DNA of 64,000 nucleotides from assembly GCA_032690845.1 (NCBI GenBank), contig CM064429.1:11874569-11938568 (forward strand). Direction: 5' to 3'. Made by a program: the position numbers and the translations under genes. This DNA is from Eleusine coracana subsp. coracana (lineage: Eukaryota > Streptophyta > Magnoliopsida > Poales > Poaceae). Shown in pieces: positions 45,063 to 56,150 of this stretch (the stretch's first letter is position 1; every line of letters starts with the position of its first letter). Below the pieces are notes generated by a model that saw only the letters and a list, made by a program, of their open reading frames with translations, was not told where the DNA came from and made no database searches.

Positions 45063-45912
45063 TCAAATGATGCCATAGGGATGGGAAACACCAAGGTACC
45101 CTGGAAGAAAAGCAAATCTCGAAGCATCTAGGGGCTTGGTGAGAATATCAGCCAGTTGGTGTTTAGTGTCAATGTATTTGAGTTCAACATCACCTTTCTC
45201 AACATTATCTCTTAGGAAGTGGAATATCATATTTATGTGCTTGACCTTACCATGTTGGATTGAGTTTTTGGCTAGGCAAATGGAACTAGAATTATCACAC
45301 ATATATGGAACACTCTTGAAGTTTAACCCAAAGTCTCTCATGGTGGAAACTATCCATAGGATTTGAGAACAGCAACTAGCAGCAACAACATACTCAGCTA
45401 CAGTTGTGGATTGGGCTACACTAGATTGCTTGCGAGAAGACCAACAAACGAAAAAAGTACCCAAGAAATGGCAAGTACCTGAAGTGCTTTTCCTATGAAT
45501 TCTACACCCAGCAAAGTCCGCATCTGAAGACCCAATAAGATCAAGAGAAGAACATGCAGAGTACCAAAGACTGAACTCAAGGGTGTATTTGAGATACCTG
45601 AAGATACGCTTGACAGCTTTGCGATGAGTCACCCTTGGGGAAGCTTGAAAGCAAACACAAAGACACACCGCAAAGTGTATGTCGGGTGTTGTTGCCCTTA
45701 GGTACAAGAGGGAGCCCTTCATGCTCCTGTACTCCCTTTGATCCACAGCTTTACAATCTTCGTCTGGGTCAAGTGCAGTTGTAGTGGACATTGGTGTTGA
45801 CAGCGGCTTCACATTGCTCATGTCGAACTTCTTTAGGAGATCCTTCATGCACTTGGCTTGATGTATGAAGGTGCCTTGCTGGCATTGCTTGATTTGAAGT
45901 CCAAGGAAGAAG
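45063..45912 (-). pseudogene. Sirevirus reverse transcriptase end and RNase H
   Basis: The frame continues the RT that is interrupted at 56151. It begins at the insertion junction with TFFLGLQIKQCQQGTF, then runs through the connection (YRSMKGSLLYLRATTPDIHF) and RNase H (SSDADFAGCRIHRKSTSG, KQSSVAQSTTVAEYVVAASC, VKHINMIFHFLRD) to HQLADILTKPLD and a stop at 45063. Usual residues such as Glu in the STAEAEY box are replaced. The pattern is that of Opie/Maximus-like Sireviruses. About 2.9 kb of its 5' part lies at 56151-59124, beyond the inserted Athila element. Confidence 0.8.
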
Positions 45913-45917
45913 GTGAG
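45913..45917. other. Target-site duplication GTGAG, left of Athila B1
   Basis: GTGAG is repeated at 56146-56150 after the right LTR. The copia reading frame continues across once the insert is removed, so the insertion point is certain. Confidence 0.9.
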
Positions 45918-46243
45918 TCTTGACGGTCATTAACTACCATTTTCGGCCATCAACATTACTCAAAATAAAGAATGATTGTAACTTCCCACCATGCATACTA
46001 GTTAGCATTAATAAATATCCACTATAGCTTGGAGAATCACTCACATGCAGGAAAAATATTAAAAGAGAGGAGAAAACACACCAATGTGCGAAGAAACACA
46101 ACATCGACCAATCAGAGTTCGCCAACAGGGATTCCCACCCACCTGCAGTACTAAACTGACATACAGAAGGCCTAAGCCATGGAGAAGCAAAGGGGGGCCA
46201 CCCACCAGTGTGCCAGAAGAGGCAGAACTCCAGTGCACCCATT

Positions 46244-46278
46244 CCCTGTTCGGCCGAACAGGGGTGTTCGGTCGAACA
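46244..46278. promoter_or_regulatory. Paired palindromes in the B1 left LTR
   Basis: A perfect 20-bp palindrome CCCTGTTCGGCCGAACAGGG (46244-46263) is followed by TGTTCGGTCGAACA (46265-46278), centres 18 bp apart. The TATA box is 114 bp downstream. Confidence 0.75.
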
Positions 46279-46491
46279 GGAGTCCAGCCCACTGGGGCCC
46301 ATCTTCCTATGGCGGTTCCCCACTGATTTCCCAAAGGCGGTTGTCCCCCTTAGGGCGGGAGCTACCAACCTCAGAACCGCCTTTGGACAACTATAAAAGA
46401 AAGGGTGTGGCTCACTCCGCAACACACACAAAGAAGCATTACTCTCTTTACCATTTCGTGATTCCCTTCGGTTTTAGTGGAGTTAGGCTAA

Positions 46492-46712
46492 GGGGTTGTT
46501 CGTTTCCAAGGGAAAAAGGACTAAAACTAAATTTTAGTCTAAAGTTTAGCTCTAGGGAAACAAACAGGAGGGCTAAAACTAGAGCTAAACTTTAGCTCTA
46601 GAGATAAAAGGGGGCTAAAAGTAGGGCTAAACTTTAGCTCTCCAAGAGGGGCTAAAGGTTAGCTCAAATTTGAGGAGCTAAACTTTAACTCTTCATGGAA
46701 ACGAACACCCCC
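46492..46712. mobile_element. Tourist-like MITE (221 bp) inside the B1 left LTR
   Basis: Inverted ends GGGGTTGTTCGTTTCC and GGAAACGAACACCCCC are flanked by TAA and TTA. The right LTR has the empty site (GGCTTAGAATAG), which proves insertion after the LTR pair formed. The inside is filled with GCTAAACTTTAGCTC-type repeats. The TIR and the 3-bp duplication suggest the PIF/Harbinger group. Confidence 0.75.
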
Positions 46713-47701
46713 TTAGAATAGAGTCTTCCTCAGTTCCCAAGTCTTCCTTGGAGTTGTGGTATGGCTCTTGTATCTTTCTCCTTTTGTAAGACTTTATTCT
46801 ATTTAACATATTTAGTCTTTCTATATAGTTATGTTTAGGTCATGTGTTTCTTGTTTGATTATATGATCCATTTATGTATGTGGTTATTATTCTTGCTTGT
46901 TAGTAATATAGTCATACTATATTACCATGTTAGACATAAGCCCTTACTATAGTCTTTATTTGTGTTGTTATAATGATGCATGACTAATGTGTGACTTAGA
47001 TCATTTCCATGTGCTTAGTGTTCACTTAAATGTGATTACTCCTTTTCTGGTCCATCACTTAAGGGAATAGGAGTATTGTTCTAGATATCTAAGCATGGTG
47101 CTTAGATCAATAGAATGCATTATTTATCATGTAGCCCACGGATTTCTTGGAGTAGGTAGTAGGTGGTGACAGCCCTATCTGTCCTTTGAAATCCCCCATG
47201 TTCATCTATGCAATAGGCTCTTGGCCGGAACCGTACTATGGATGCAGGGGAAAACCGGATGCCCAGGGTGTGATGATCTAATTGTCTTGCATTGTCATTA
47301 TATCTATATAATAGTATATAATGTAGACTATGTAACTATATAAAAGCAACATAGGAACTTAGCTCTTTCTTTGTCCTTCTCTACAAGACTAATATTTATC
47401 TAACTTGAGTATGCTATCTGTGTGTCCACTACCATGTTTATCTTTATCCTTACCCCTGTGAGGACTTTGTCTCATAATCCAATATGCAAATAACTAGAAT
47501 ATGGTAATTACTTGGATCAATCATATGCCTACCTTTGGGATAAAACAAATACGATACTCTAAATACTTTCGGATGAAATGCTACAACGGTATTCTCCATG
47601 TGCTTGCGGACTCTTTGCATTAAAGATTACCAATAAACATTTCTGGCTTTGTTGCTAAGGAAACTTATTGATGATGTTAAGAAATGTCAACAAGCATTTC
47701 T

Positions 47702-47718
47702 TATGCCATTGCCGGGGA
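47702..47718 (+). other. Primer binding site of B1 (tRNA-Asp-like)
   Basis: ATGCCATTGCCGGGGA follows the LTR after a short spacer and resembles the TGGCGCCGTTGCCGGGGA site used by Athila elements, with several changes. Confidence 0.55.
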
Positions 47719-47835
47719 AGGCAATTGATCAAAAGAATTACCCATATTCTATATTTGCATAAGAGATTATTTGGCATTCACCCAAACAGGCTAAAATTGT
47801 CTATTTTTTCCTTTTGTGTAAAAATAGGGTAGTGC

Positions 47836-49100
47836 ATGACCGACTTCACCTTGCCTGAAAATTATATTGAAGATCCCGAACAACTCTTGAGAAGGTTATG
47901 TGCACGTCTCGTCCCTCCTCAAAAGTTCATGTCTGCAAATGAGCCAGTCATCTCCGCACCATCAAGCTTCAAGGTCATGGTCTAGAAGAGTCTTCGTGAT
48001 TTCTTCGCTCCCACGGCGTCCAACATTCTTGTTGCACCCAACATCACGGGAGATGCAAATTTTGAGATCAAGACGGGTCGCATTACCATGGTGCAGGCCA
48101 GTCCATTCTATGGGAAGGCCAATGAGAATGCCAGACCCATCTACAACAATGTCAGGAGATTATCAGCACCTTCAAGATGTAGGACGTCCCTCAAGACGCC
48201 ATTTGCCTTCATCTATTTCTGTTCTCCCTTCTGGGGATGGCAAAATAGTGGTTCTACACGAACAAGGACGCTGTGGGTACCTGGGGAAAGTGTTCAGCCG
48301 TGTTCCTCGCCAAATTCTTCCTGTTGGGCAAAACCAACGCGTTTCATGGAAGAATTTGAAGCTTTCAGCTGGAGTCCAAGGAGTTAATCTCCGAGGCTTG
48401 GGAGAGGCTACTCGAGTACATTGCCGCGTGTCCTCATCACGAGATGGATGAATGGCTTATCATCCAGAACTTTTATAATGGGCTGACTCTGTCGGCTCAT
48501 GATCATATTGATGCTACTGTGGGAGGAGCCTTCTTCTCACTAACCATTGATAAGACTAAAGAATTTATTGAGAATATGGTTTCCAACCAAGGATGGAGTG
48601 AAGATCATCTTCACTCGCGCCAGCGGGCCATGCACACCATTAAGGAGGTGGACATGCTAGCCGCTTAAATAGGCCTCCTCAGGAAGAAGATGGATGAACA
48701 GGCCAATGGATATGAACTCGGCACCATCAACGCCTTAGACTCTCGCATGACATGCGAGGTCTGCGGCAACACGGGTCACTCGGGCAATGACTGCCCTGAG
48801 ACTTGTGAGGACGTGTTGTACATGAACAACAACAACAACGGTTATCGTCCACATGGAGGCAATGGGTGGAATCAACCATGCCTATATTATCAAGGAGGTA
48901 ACAACTTTAACTATTCCAATAATCAGTCGTCCTTTATAGATCTTGTCTTAGGCCAAGCTAAAATCAATGAAACCTTCACTAAAAATCTTGGCGCCAATGA
49001 CAAGACTTTAAAAAGTGTTAATGCTAAGCTAGAAGGTCTTGCTTCTTCCTTTAAAAATCAGCTTAGTTTCAATAAAATGCTAGAAACCCAAATTTCCTAG
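47836..49100 (+). pseudogene. B1 gag
   Basis: Gag starts at the ATG at 47836 (MTDFTLPENYIEDPEQLLRR) and is broken by a stop and two or more frameshifts up to 48440. The main conserved part then runs 48444-49100: DEWLIIQNFYNGLT, HIDATVGGAFFSLTIDK, and a CCHC knuckle in CEVCGNTGHSGNDCPE, followed by an Asn/Gly-rich stretch and LVLGQAKIN. These are hallmarks of Athila-lineage gag, which forms the particle and packages RNA. An in-frame stop at 48666-48668 also interrupts it. Confidence 0.75.
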
Positions 49101-50620
49101 CTAGTTGCTATTGTTCCTCCCTTAGGGTCAAGGTAGATCCTGAGGCAACTCGAGTCTCCCATTGAAAATGTTAAAATGGTGACGACGAGAGGGGTAAGAT
49201 CACTCGGGATCCGCCATATGCTAACACTGCAAGGAAGGGTAAGGAAGAAGAAAAGGAAGTACCTTCAAGCAAAGAAGATCTGGGGTGCCCTATGATTTCT
49301 TGCTCGATCTGGGATCAGAATTTTGACAGCGCCCTGTGCGACCTTGGTGCAAGCATGAGCGTGATGCCCAAGGCGGTCTTTGAGAAATTACACTATACAG
49401 TTCTGATGTGAACAAGGGTTCCCAATCTTCCGAAAGGTTCTTGGTAAGTTGATTTGGTCGGAGGCGACACACAAATCGATCCGGCTTCAGAACAGCACGT
49501 TCTAAACCCCGCAATCGCAGCACGACGTCTCCTCTGGTTATCAACCGTCCAAAGACGATTGACCTCGCTGAGAAGGCTAATCCCTGCTGCGAATCAAGAA
49601 CACAAGCAAGAACAACGAAGAATGCAACACAATTGCAGATGTATGATTAAACTCTCGAAGTTGGGGTCTCACAAACCGATGAACGGCGAAACTGTTTATG
49701 AACAGAATTGATCTAAGCAAAACCCGAACCCTAATGGTGCGGCGGCGGCTGTATATAAAGACCCTAGGGTCGTGCAAGACCCTCTGGATGCGCCCCTAAT
49801 TGGGCTCAACTAGATACAAAGCCCAAAGGCCAAAAATAGGCGACGCAGCACCAACACAGATTCTGGACTCTGTCTTGTTTTGATGATTCCCGATGACTCC
49901 GGATGAATTTTGACATGAGGCCGGCGGCATTGGAAAGGTCTTCTCCTTATCTTTCCGTGCATATGTAGAACGTCCAAATCCGAGTCCGTATGCGTCCTGG
50001 GCGACTGTTTTAGTACAGACTGGTCCTGGGCCCCGAAACAGACTCGAAGTCGGTTTTGATTGGGCCTCCACTTTGGTTTCCAAGCCCTTGCTGGTCCTCC
50101 ACGTTCTCAACTCCTTCCATCATCTCCTGGTCTTCTCCATGGTTTCTAATCATAAAATAATCATTAGGTAGCAAACTATTCTCAAAAGTAACATATAGCG
50201 AAGAACGTAGGAACGAGCTCACCTCTAAATTTAGTCGTCGTGCACGAGCTCTAGTCATTGGACCTTGCAAGTCCAGATTTGGAGGAGTGTTGTGTGTATC
50301 CATAGGAGTGATGTCCTCATCAAGTTCTATCCTCCATGCCGATGTAACTTCAGCTAGTTGATTCATCAGTCCGCTATCCTGAGGGAATTCCAGAAGGTGT
50401 CCTGGTGAAAATCCGTGATTGCTTCATCCCTGTGGATTTTGTTGTGCTCGACATGGATGTTGAGAAGGAAACGACGCTCATTCTTGGGCGCCTATTTCTG
50501 AGCACCACTGGTGCACACATTGATGTTGGGACCGGAGAAATCCGTATCCTCATCAATGGGAAGGAGGAGAGGTTTCATTTTAGGCCAAGGAGAGAGCGGT
50601 GCTCAATGCGGTCAAAGTAA
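49101..50620 (+). pseudogene. B1 protease, split by a CRM solo LTR
   Basis: The aspartic protease active site reads ALCDLGASMSVMPKAVF and ends at FEKLHYTVL at 49403. It resumes after the LTR with VKIRDCFIPVDFVVLDMDV and LGRLFLSTTGAHIDVGTGEI, up to about 50610. The core DLGAS is intact, but stops and a frameshift lie before the resumed part. A Pro/Lys-rich linker follows (50640-50880) and then the pol genes are missing. Confidence 0.75.
49404..50322 (-). repeat. CRM solo LTR (919 bp) with AGTTC duplication
   Basis: It matches the CRM LTRs over its whole length, starts TGATGTGAACAAGG and ends GATGTCCTCATCA in plus-strand reading. AGTTC is present at both 49399-49403 and 50323-50327. A single LTR with a perfect duplication is the product of LTR-LTR recombination. 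Confidence 0.9.
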
Positions 50621-50639
50621 TACCCCCAAATAAGGATAG

Positions 50640-51280
50640 CCTCATTCTCTATATGAAAAAGATCATGGCAAAGGAGATGCCATACCGTTTTGAGAAGAAG
50701 ACCCCACCTACGGCACGGCCAGGATTGTGGGCAAAGCCACAGCCTGTTAAATCCAATAAGCCACCGATTGCACCAAAGATGAAGAAGGTCTGGCCGAGTA
50801 AAGGAAGTGCAGCCATCTGCGTCCAGTTTTCCATGACCGGACACTGCAACATCAAGTTAAACACGATGGAGAAATGTCCTGCTCGTCGGGCTTTAAAAAT
50901 TGGTATTTATCTCATATTTTTTTTCTCAATTTTTGCGCATTTGAATTTTGCCAAACTTTTGGATTCTTTCAAATTTCCCTCTGCATTCACATATTTGGAT
51001 TTCGCACATGCATGTTGGAATTTATTCTAACCCTCTTCATTGTTTGATAAAAATACAAAATTTGGTTTTTGGTTTCTAACTTTGAGAAAATATTTTTTCT
51101 GAGCAAAATTCTGTTGAAACTTTGGACCTAACCCCTGTAGCTCAGGAAATATAGCTGTTATGGAGTTATGGGCCAAAGTGGGGGACCCATGTTCGGCCGA
51201 ACGGGTGTAGGCCCCACCAACCTTAGACTTTCACCAACAGTTGGATTTGGCTCCCCACTAGCCATTTTTGACTGTTTGAG
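50640..51280 (+). other. Linker after the protease and deleted pol region of B1
   Basis: 50640-50880 encodes a basic Pro/Lys-rich stretch like the linker after Athila protease. 50880-51280 has no coding sense. The RT, RNase H and integrase expected here are absent. Confidence 0.65.
51190..51203. promoter_or_regulatory. Family B palindrome upstream of the B1 extra ORF
   Basis: TGTTCGGCCGAACG (13/14) is followed 87 bp later by a TATAAAT box (51290-51296); the ORF starts at 51573. Confidence 0.65.
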
Positions 51281-51572
51281 ATTTTTTTCTATAAATTGAG
51301 TACCTGGGGGAGAGTGTTTTACCATTCAAAGTTCATCTCTCATTTGACTCCCTCCTTCACTCATTTGCTCTTGAGCTCTCACATTACTTCTCCAAAGTTG
51401 TCATTCCAAAAACCACCAAAAATATTTTCCCTTTTTAGTTTGCTTTGTTTTTTTTTAGATTGTTCAAGTCCTTTGCAAGGTTTCGCAATATCAACACGAC
51501 CAGCAGATTTTTTTTTGCTAACCCATAATCCCGTGTTCTAGTTGTTCTTGTGTTTTTGCTTAAGTGGTGTAG

Positions 51573-53120
51573 ATGAAGAAGGCTAAGGCGTTGATGCAGC
51601 GGGCGACGCGTTCAAGTTCACGTCGTTCACATGGTAGCTCCAACACACACTTCTCCATCGCGGATGAACCAACGAGGTATACGCCCGTCGAGGACAATAT
51701 GGAGGAGGATGAGCCACATGTTCTTCTCGCCGACACCGACCTTGAGCTGCTGGACAAAGAAGGGAGACGAGTCTATCAACGCCTACGCAACCACAGTTTC
51801 GTCCACACCAAGTGTATGACGACGTCCGACTCTCCACTATAGGTATGAACTCTGAGTTCCTTTCTATTTGAAAAGCATTGGGTTGGACCAAATTTGCACA
51901 CATCACTAAGGCAGGTTCACGCCTCCTCACTATCTAGTTTTTGTGCACCTTGCTGAATGATAACGACAGGGTACTTTTTCGCTTGTTCGGAAAGGGATAC
52001 CATCTACTTGGAAAACCCTTAGCATCATTCTTAAGTATAAATGTTATTGCCACACTAACTTAAAAGCTGCAACCACAAGTTTTGAAAAGGGATCTTTTTG
52101 GCAAAGGATTTCGGGGAAATTTTCTTGTGAACGTCTTAGGACAAGTGATATTCACAACCCAACTTTACAATTGTGGCATAGGTGGCTTGCTATGACTTGT
52201 TTCCCTAGACAAGACACTAGACCTATCTATAATGATGAATTGCGTGTCTTGTTTGCTGCAATTGCTAGAATTCCTATTGCTCCTATTGAAGCTATGATTG
52301 GTCAATGGTTAGATTATATTAAAGGATCAAGACCCATTGAATGCACTTCTTTAGTGACCCATATTGCTATAGGGGTCGGGGCCTTATCCAACACTAGATT
52401 TGATTATCTTTCTGAGTCCCTTCCCATGATAGACTATATATTTCTTGAGCAGGGTAACACTTTAAAGAAGGGTCCCGATGGTCCCATGATAGACTATATA
52501 TTTCTTGAGCAGGGTAACACTTTAAAGAAGGGTCCCGATGGTTCTGTTATCTTTTCTTACCCCGGCTATACAAACAAAATCCCGCTGCCTAACCCGGGAT
52601 ATCATTTGTATAGTTGTTGGGAACTAACCATACAACTGCAGAGAGAAGGAATGCCTGGCACATCCGCCAATTGACACATGCAACAAAGCACGAGGCGTGC
52701 CACCACTAGCACAGCCAGGACTACATCACCAGTCTAAGATTATACTGCAGGCTTAGAGCATTCCGGCGACCCTGCTTGGATGTTCATGCCACAGCGGTAT
52801 GAGACTGGAGGTTCGTCTTGGCAACAAGCTAGCTAGACACAATGGGGACATGGCCCTGAGCCGATTGGGACGCCTCCACATCACGATGGATGTCACTTAT
52901 TTTTGGGCTTTAGTCATCATGAATATGGTTTGGAATTGAGGGATCTTACAAGGAGGATGGACGATCTGGATGTGAGAATAGGGAAAATGCAAAACACCCT
53001 TGCTACTCACGCCCAGACCACCAGAGAGTGGCAGCAGCACAGCCTCTGAGAACTGATACGAGAGCACCACGACTACATGGCGGTATACTATCGCTGGAGA
53101 GGATTTGATCCTAACCAATA
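51573..53120 (+). pseudogene. Athila-ORF-like gene of B1
   Basis: It starts MKKAKALMQRATRSSSRRSH, is frameshifted near 51830 and again before 52171, and reads on through WHRWLAMTCFPRQ, VLFAAIARIPIAPIEAMI and QWLDYIKGSRPIECTSLV to about 52674. A degenerate coiled-coil tail (53000-53120) follows in another frame. It is homologous over its length to the B2 gene and more distantly to the family A gene. A perfect 60-bp tandem duplication (20 codons) lies within it at 52422-52542. Confidence 0.75.
52422..52542 (+). repeat. Perfect 60-bp tandem duplication in the B1 extra ORF
   Basis: Two identical 60-bp units encode PMIDYIFLEQGNTLKKGPDG twice. The B2 gene has one copy of the segment. Confidence 0.95.
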
Positions 53121-53159
53121 GTCGTGAGCAAGAGCAAGCTTGAGGGAGCACCCCCTCCA

Positions 53160-54550
53160 AGGTGACACGTATCTTTCCTTTCTTTCTTTCTTTCTTTCTT
53201 TTTTCTTTGTCAGACTTACCCACTTACCCGTATAAAACAAAGTAAAAATTTACAAAACTAAAAAAAAACAGAAATAATAGGTTGTCATGCATGCTAGGGA
53301 TGTTCATGCCGTCATGTTAAGATGATGAATAGGTGCTTTATTTTATATCTTTTTATAGTCACTCGTATACAACTTAGTACTCTCCCAATTTTTGAGTTTG
53401 TTGGCTAAACATGCTTGCCTTGAACTTGAATACTTGTGGGTTGCAAAGTGCATGATCTAAGTCTAGGTTGTTGTGAGGCATGATATGTGAGGCATGCTAT
53501 GGTTAGAATAGGGCTGCTATGATCTTTGCCCTAAAGTGAATCTTAACATCCGGAGATTTTGTTTTTCAAAATAATAAAATTGAAAAGTTCCTCAATGATG
53601 AAAATTCCTACCAGGGTCATATGTTATACTTCATTACAAAACCTTCCACATATGCTGCTTGTATTCACATTGATCTTTATCAAAATGTTTGCAACCTTTG
53701 TGAGATCCATTTCATGCTTTTATGATCAGGATTCACGTACACATCGACAATCATTTGCTATTGCTCCTACACCGAGACATAGCAATATCATTCCATTGCA
53801 TCCACCACCAGATGCTTAACTTCTATTCTGGAAGTTAGAAAAATAAATACTCCATGAATACCATATTATGATGCTCTCTCAATTGGTTGCATGGAATGCA
53901 TGGCTATCAAAAATAGAATAAATGCTTGCCCTCAATCTTGAGCATGATGAAAAAAAAGAGGGAAGAAGAAGAAAAAGAAATAGCCATGCCCAAGTGCTAA
54001 TTAAAGAAAGAGAGAGTGTACTCAAAATGGAGTATCCACCATTCCATCATCATTCCACCAAATTCGACACACATGCACATCTTGATTAGATTTTGTGACT
54101 TGTTTCTCCGTTGGTTCAGTATTTTGGTTTAGCAATATATGTTTACAAGTATGTCTCATTTATTCCTACCAAAAACTGCACATAAGCCTTATTTAGAGGT
54201 AGGAACAAAAAGAGGCACCTTCAATGCCTTGGCAAGGATTTATACACATTGAGCGACTGAGTGAATCATTGGAGGAACTTAGTTTTATTTGCTAAAATGT
54301 TTTGAAAAACTCTGGATGAAAAGTGGAACATAGGGATGAGAGAATGGTGTCCTACAAAAGACCATTGTGTCTTTCAACCACCCAAGATGAAGAGAAACCA
54401 AAAGCCCCACAAGGAGTAAGGTAAAAAGGGTGAGTTACCAAATGCCAATTTATTCAATTAAAGGTAGAGTATTTTATTGTGCACTTGGTACTATGGGGGA
54501 ATATAAAACATTGTAGCAACTTCTGATCAACAATCTAAAGTGGCTTCTTT
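53160..54550 (+). other. Non-coding 3' region of B1
   Basis: No credible gene. A (CTTT)n microsatellite lies near 53170-53210, and A/G-rich sequence near 53945-54020. The corresponding stretch of B2 is 60720-62030 in reverse. Confidence 0.6.
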
Positions 54551-54553
54551 GCA

Positions 54554-54586
54554 TCGGGACGAGCAAAGGTTCATCTTGGGGGAGTT
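54554..54586 (+). other. Pre-PPT motif and polypurine tract of B1
   Basis: TCGGGACGAGCAAAGGTTCA is followed by TCTTGGGGGAGTT and then the LTR start TGTTGAC at 54587. The same motif occurs before the family A right LTR and, in reverse, in B2 (60681-60715). Confidence 0.75.
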
Positions 54587-56145
54587 TGTTGACAGTCGTT
54601 AACTATCATTTCCGGCCATCGGGACGAGCAAAGGTTCAACTTCTGATCAAGAAGGATTGTAAACTCCCGCCATGCATATTAGTTAGAATTAATAAATATC
54701 CACTATAACTTGGAGAATCACTCACATGCAGGAGAAATATCAAAACAGAGGAGAAAACACACCAATGTGGTGAAGAAACACAACGTCGACCAATCGGAGA
54801 TTGCCAACAGGGATTCCCACGGATCAACTAGCCCACCTGTAGTATTAAACTGACATACAGAAGGCCTAAGCCGTGGAGAATCAAAGGGGGGCCACCCACC
54901 AGTGTGCCAGAAGAGGCAGCACCCCAGTGGGCCCACTCCCTGTTCGGCCGAACATGAGTCCAGACCACTGGGGCCCATATTCCTATGGCGGTTCCCCACC
55001 GACTTTCGAAAGGTGGTTTTCCTCCTTAGGGCGGGAGTTACCGATGTCAGAACCGCCTTTGGACAGCTATAAAAGGAAGGGTGTGGCCCACTCCTCAACA
55101 CACACCAAGAAGCATTACTCTCTTTACCATTTCATGATTCCCTTATGTTTTAGTTGAGTTAGGCTTAGAATAGAGTCTTCTTCAGTTCCCAAGTCTTCCT
55201 TGGAGTTGTGGTATGGCTCTTGTATCTTTCTCCTTTTGTAAGACTTTACTCTATTTAATATATTTAATCTTTCTATATAGTTATGTTTGGGTCATGTGTG
55301 TCTTGTTTGATTATATGATGCATTCATGTATGTGGCTATTATGCTTATATGTTAGTAATGTAGTCATACTATATTACCATGTTAGACATAAGCCCTTACT
55401 ACAGTCTTTATTTGTGTTGTTATAATGATGCATGACTAATGTGTGACTTAGACCATTTCCATGTGCTTAGTATTCACTTAAATGTGATTACTCCTTTTCT
55501 GATCCATCACTTAAGGGAATAGGAGTATTGTTCTAGAGATGTAAGCGTGGTGCTTAGATGAATAGAATGCATTATTTGTTGTAGCCCACGTATTGCTAGG
55601 GGTAGGCAGTAGGTGGTGACAGCCCTATCTGTCCATTGAAATCCCCCACGTTCAGTTATGCAATAGCCTCTTGGCTGGAATCGTACTATGAATGCAGGGG
55701 AAAACCGGATGCCCAGGGTGTGATGATATGATTGTCTTGCATTGTCATTGTATCTATATAATAGTATATAATGTAGATTATGTGACTATATAAAAGCAAC
55801 ATAGGAACTTAGCTCCTTCTTTGTCCTTCTCCACTAGACTAATATTTATCTAACTTGAGTATGCTATCTGTGTGTCCACTACCATGTTTATCTTTACCTT
55901 ACCCCTCAGAGGACTTTGTCTCACATTCCAATGTGCAAATATCTAGAATATTGTATTTACTCTGATCAATCATACGCCTTCCTTTGGGATAAAACAAACT
56001 CGATACCTTGAATACTTCTGGGTGAAATGCTACAACGGTATTCTTCGTGCACTTGCGAACTCTCTGCATTCATTAAAGATTACCAATAAACATTTCTGGC
56101 TTCGTTGCTTAAGAAACTTAGTGACAACATTAAGAAATGTCAATA
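54587..56145 (+). repeat. Right LTR of B1
   Basis: It starts TGTTGACAGTCG and ends GTCAATA. Palindrome TGTTCGGCCGAACA is at 54941-54954 and TATA at 55068-55074, again 114 bp apart. Near 54617-54645 a tract duplicated from the pre-PPT region replaces the normal LTR sequence. Confidence 0.85.
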
Positions 56146-56150
56146 GTGAG

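Larger units (their letters stand above)
45918..47692 (+). repeat. Left LTR of B1
   Basis: It starts TCTTGACGG (the other LTRs have TGTTGAC) and ends GTCAACA. TATA box: TATAAAA (46392-46398). Without the 221-bp MITE it is about the length of the right LTR. Confidence 0.85.
45918..56145 (+). mobile_element. Athila-like LTR retrotransposon B1 (nested in the Sirevirus)
   Basis: LTRs lie at 45918-47692 (including a MITE) and 54587-56145, with duplication GTGAG. A tRNA-Asp-like PBS and a PPT are present. Gag and protease match the Athila lineage, and an Athila-ORF-like gene follows at 51573. RT, RNase H and integrase are missing between about 50800 and 51290, so the element is a non-autonomous derivative. 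It carries a CRM solo LTR in its protease. LTR divergence is about 8 percent in the stretch compared. Confidence 0.85.

Noticed and set aside
46244..46278. Palindromes as bacterial-type terminators or restriction sites
   Set aside because: The DNA is plant nuclear; there is no U-tract, and the motifs recur at fixed places upstream of TATA boxes.
53168..53210. CTTT-type microsatellite, and a TA run at 40404-40424
   Set aside because: Ordinary simple repeats with no structure beyond the short unit.
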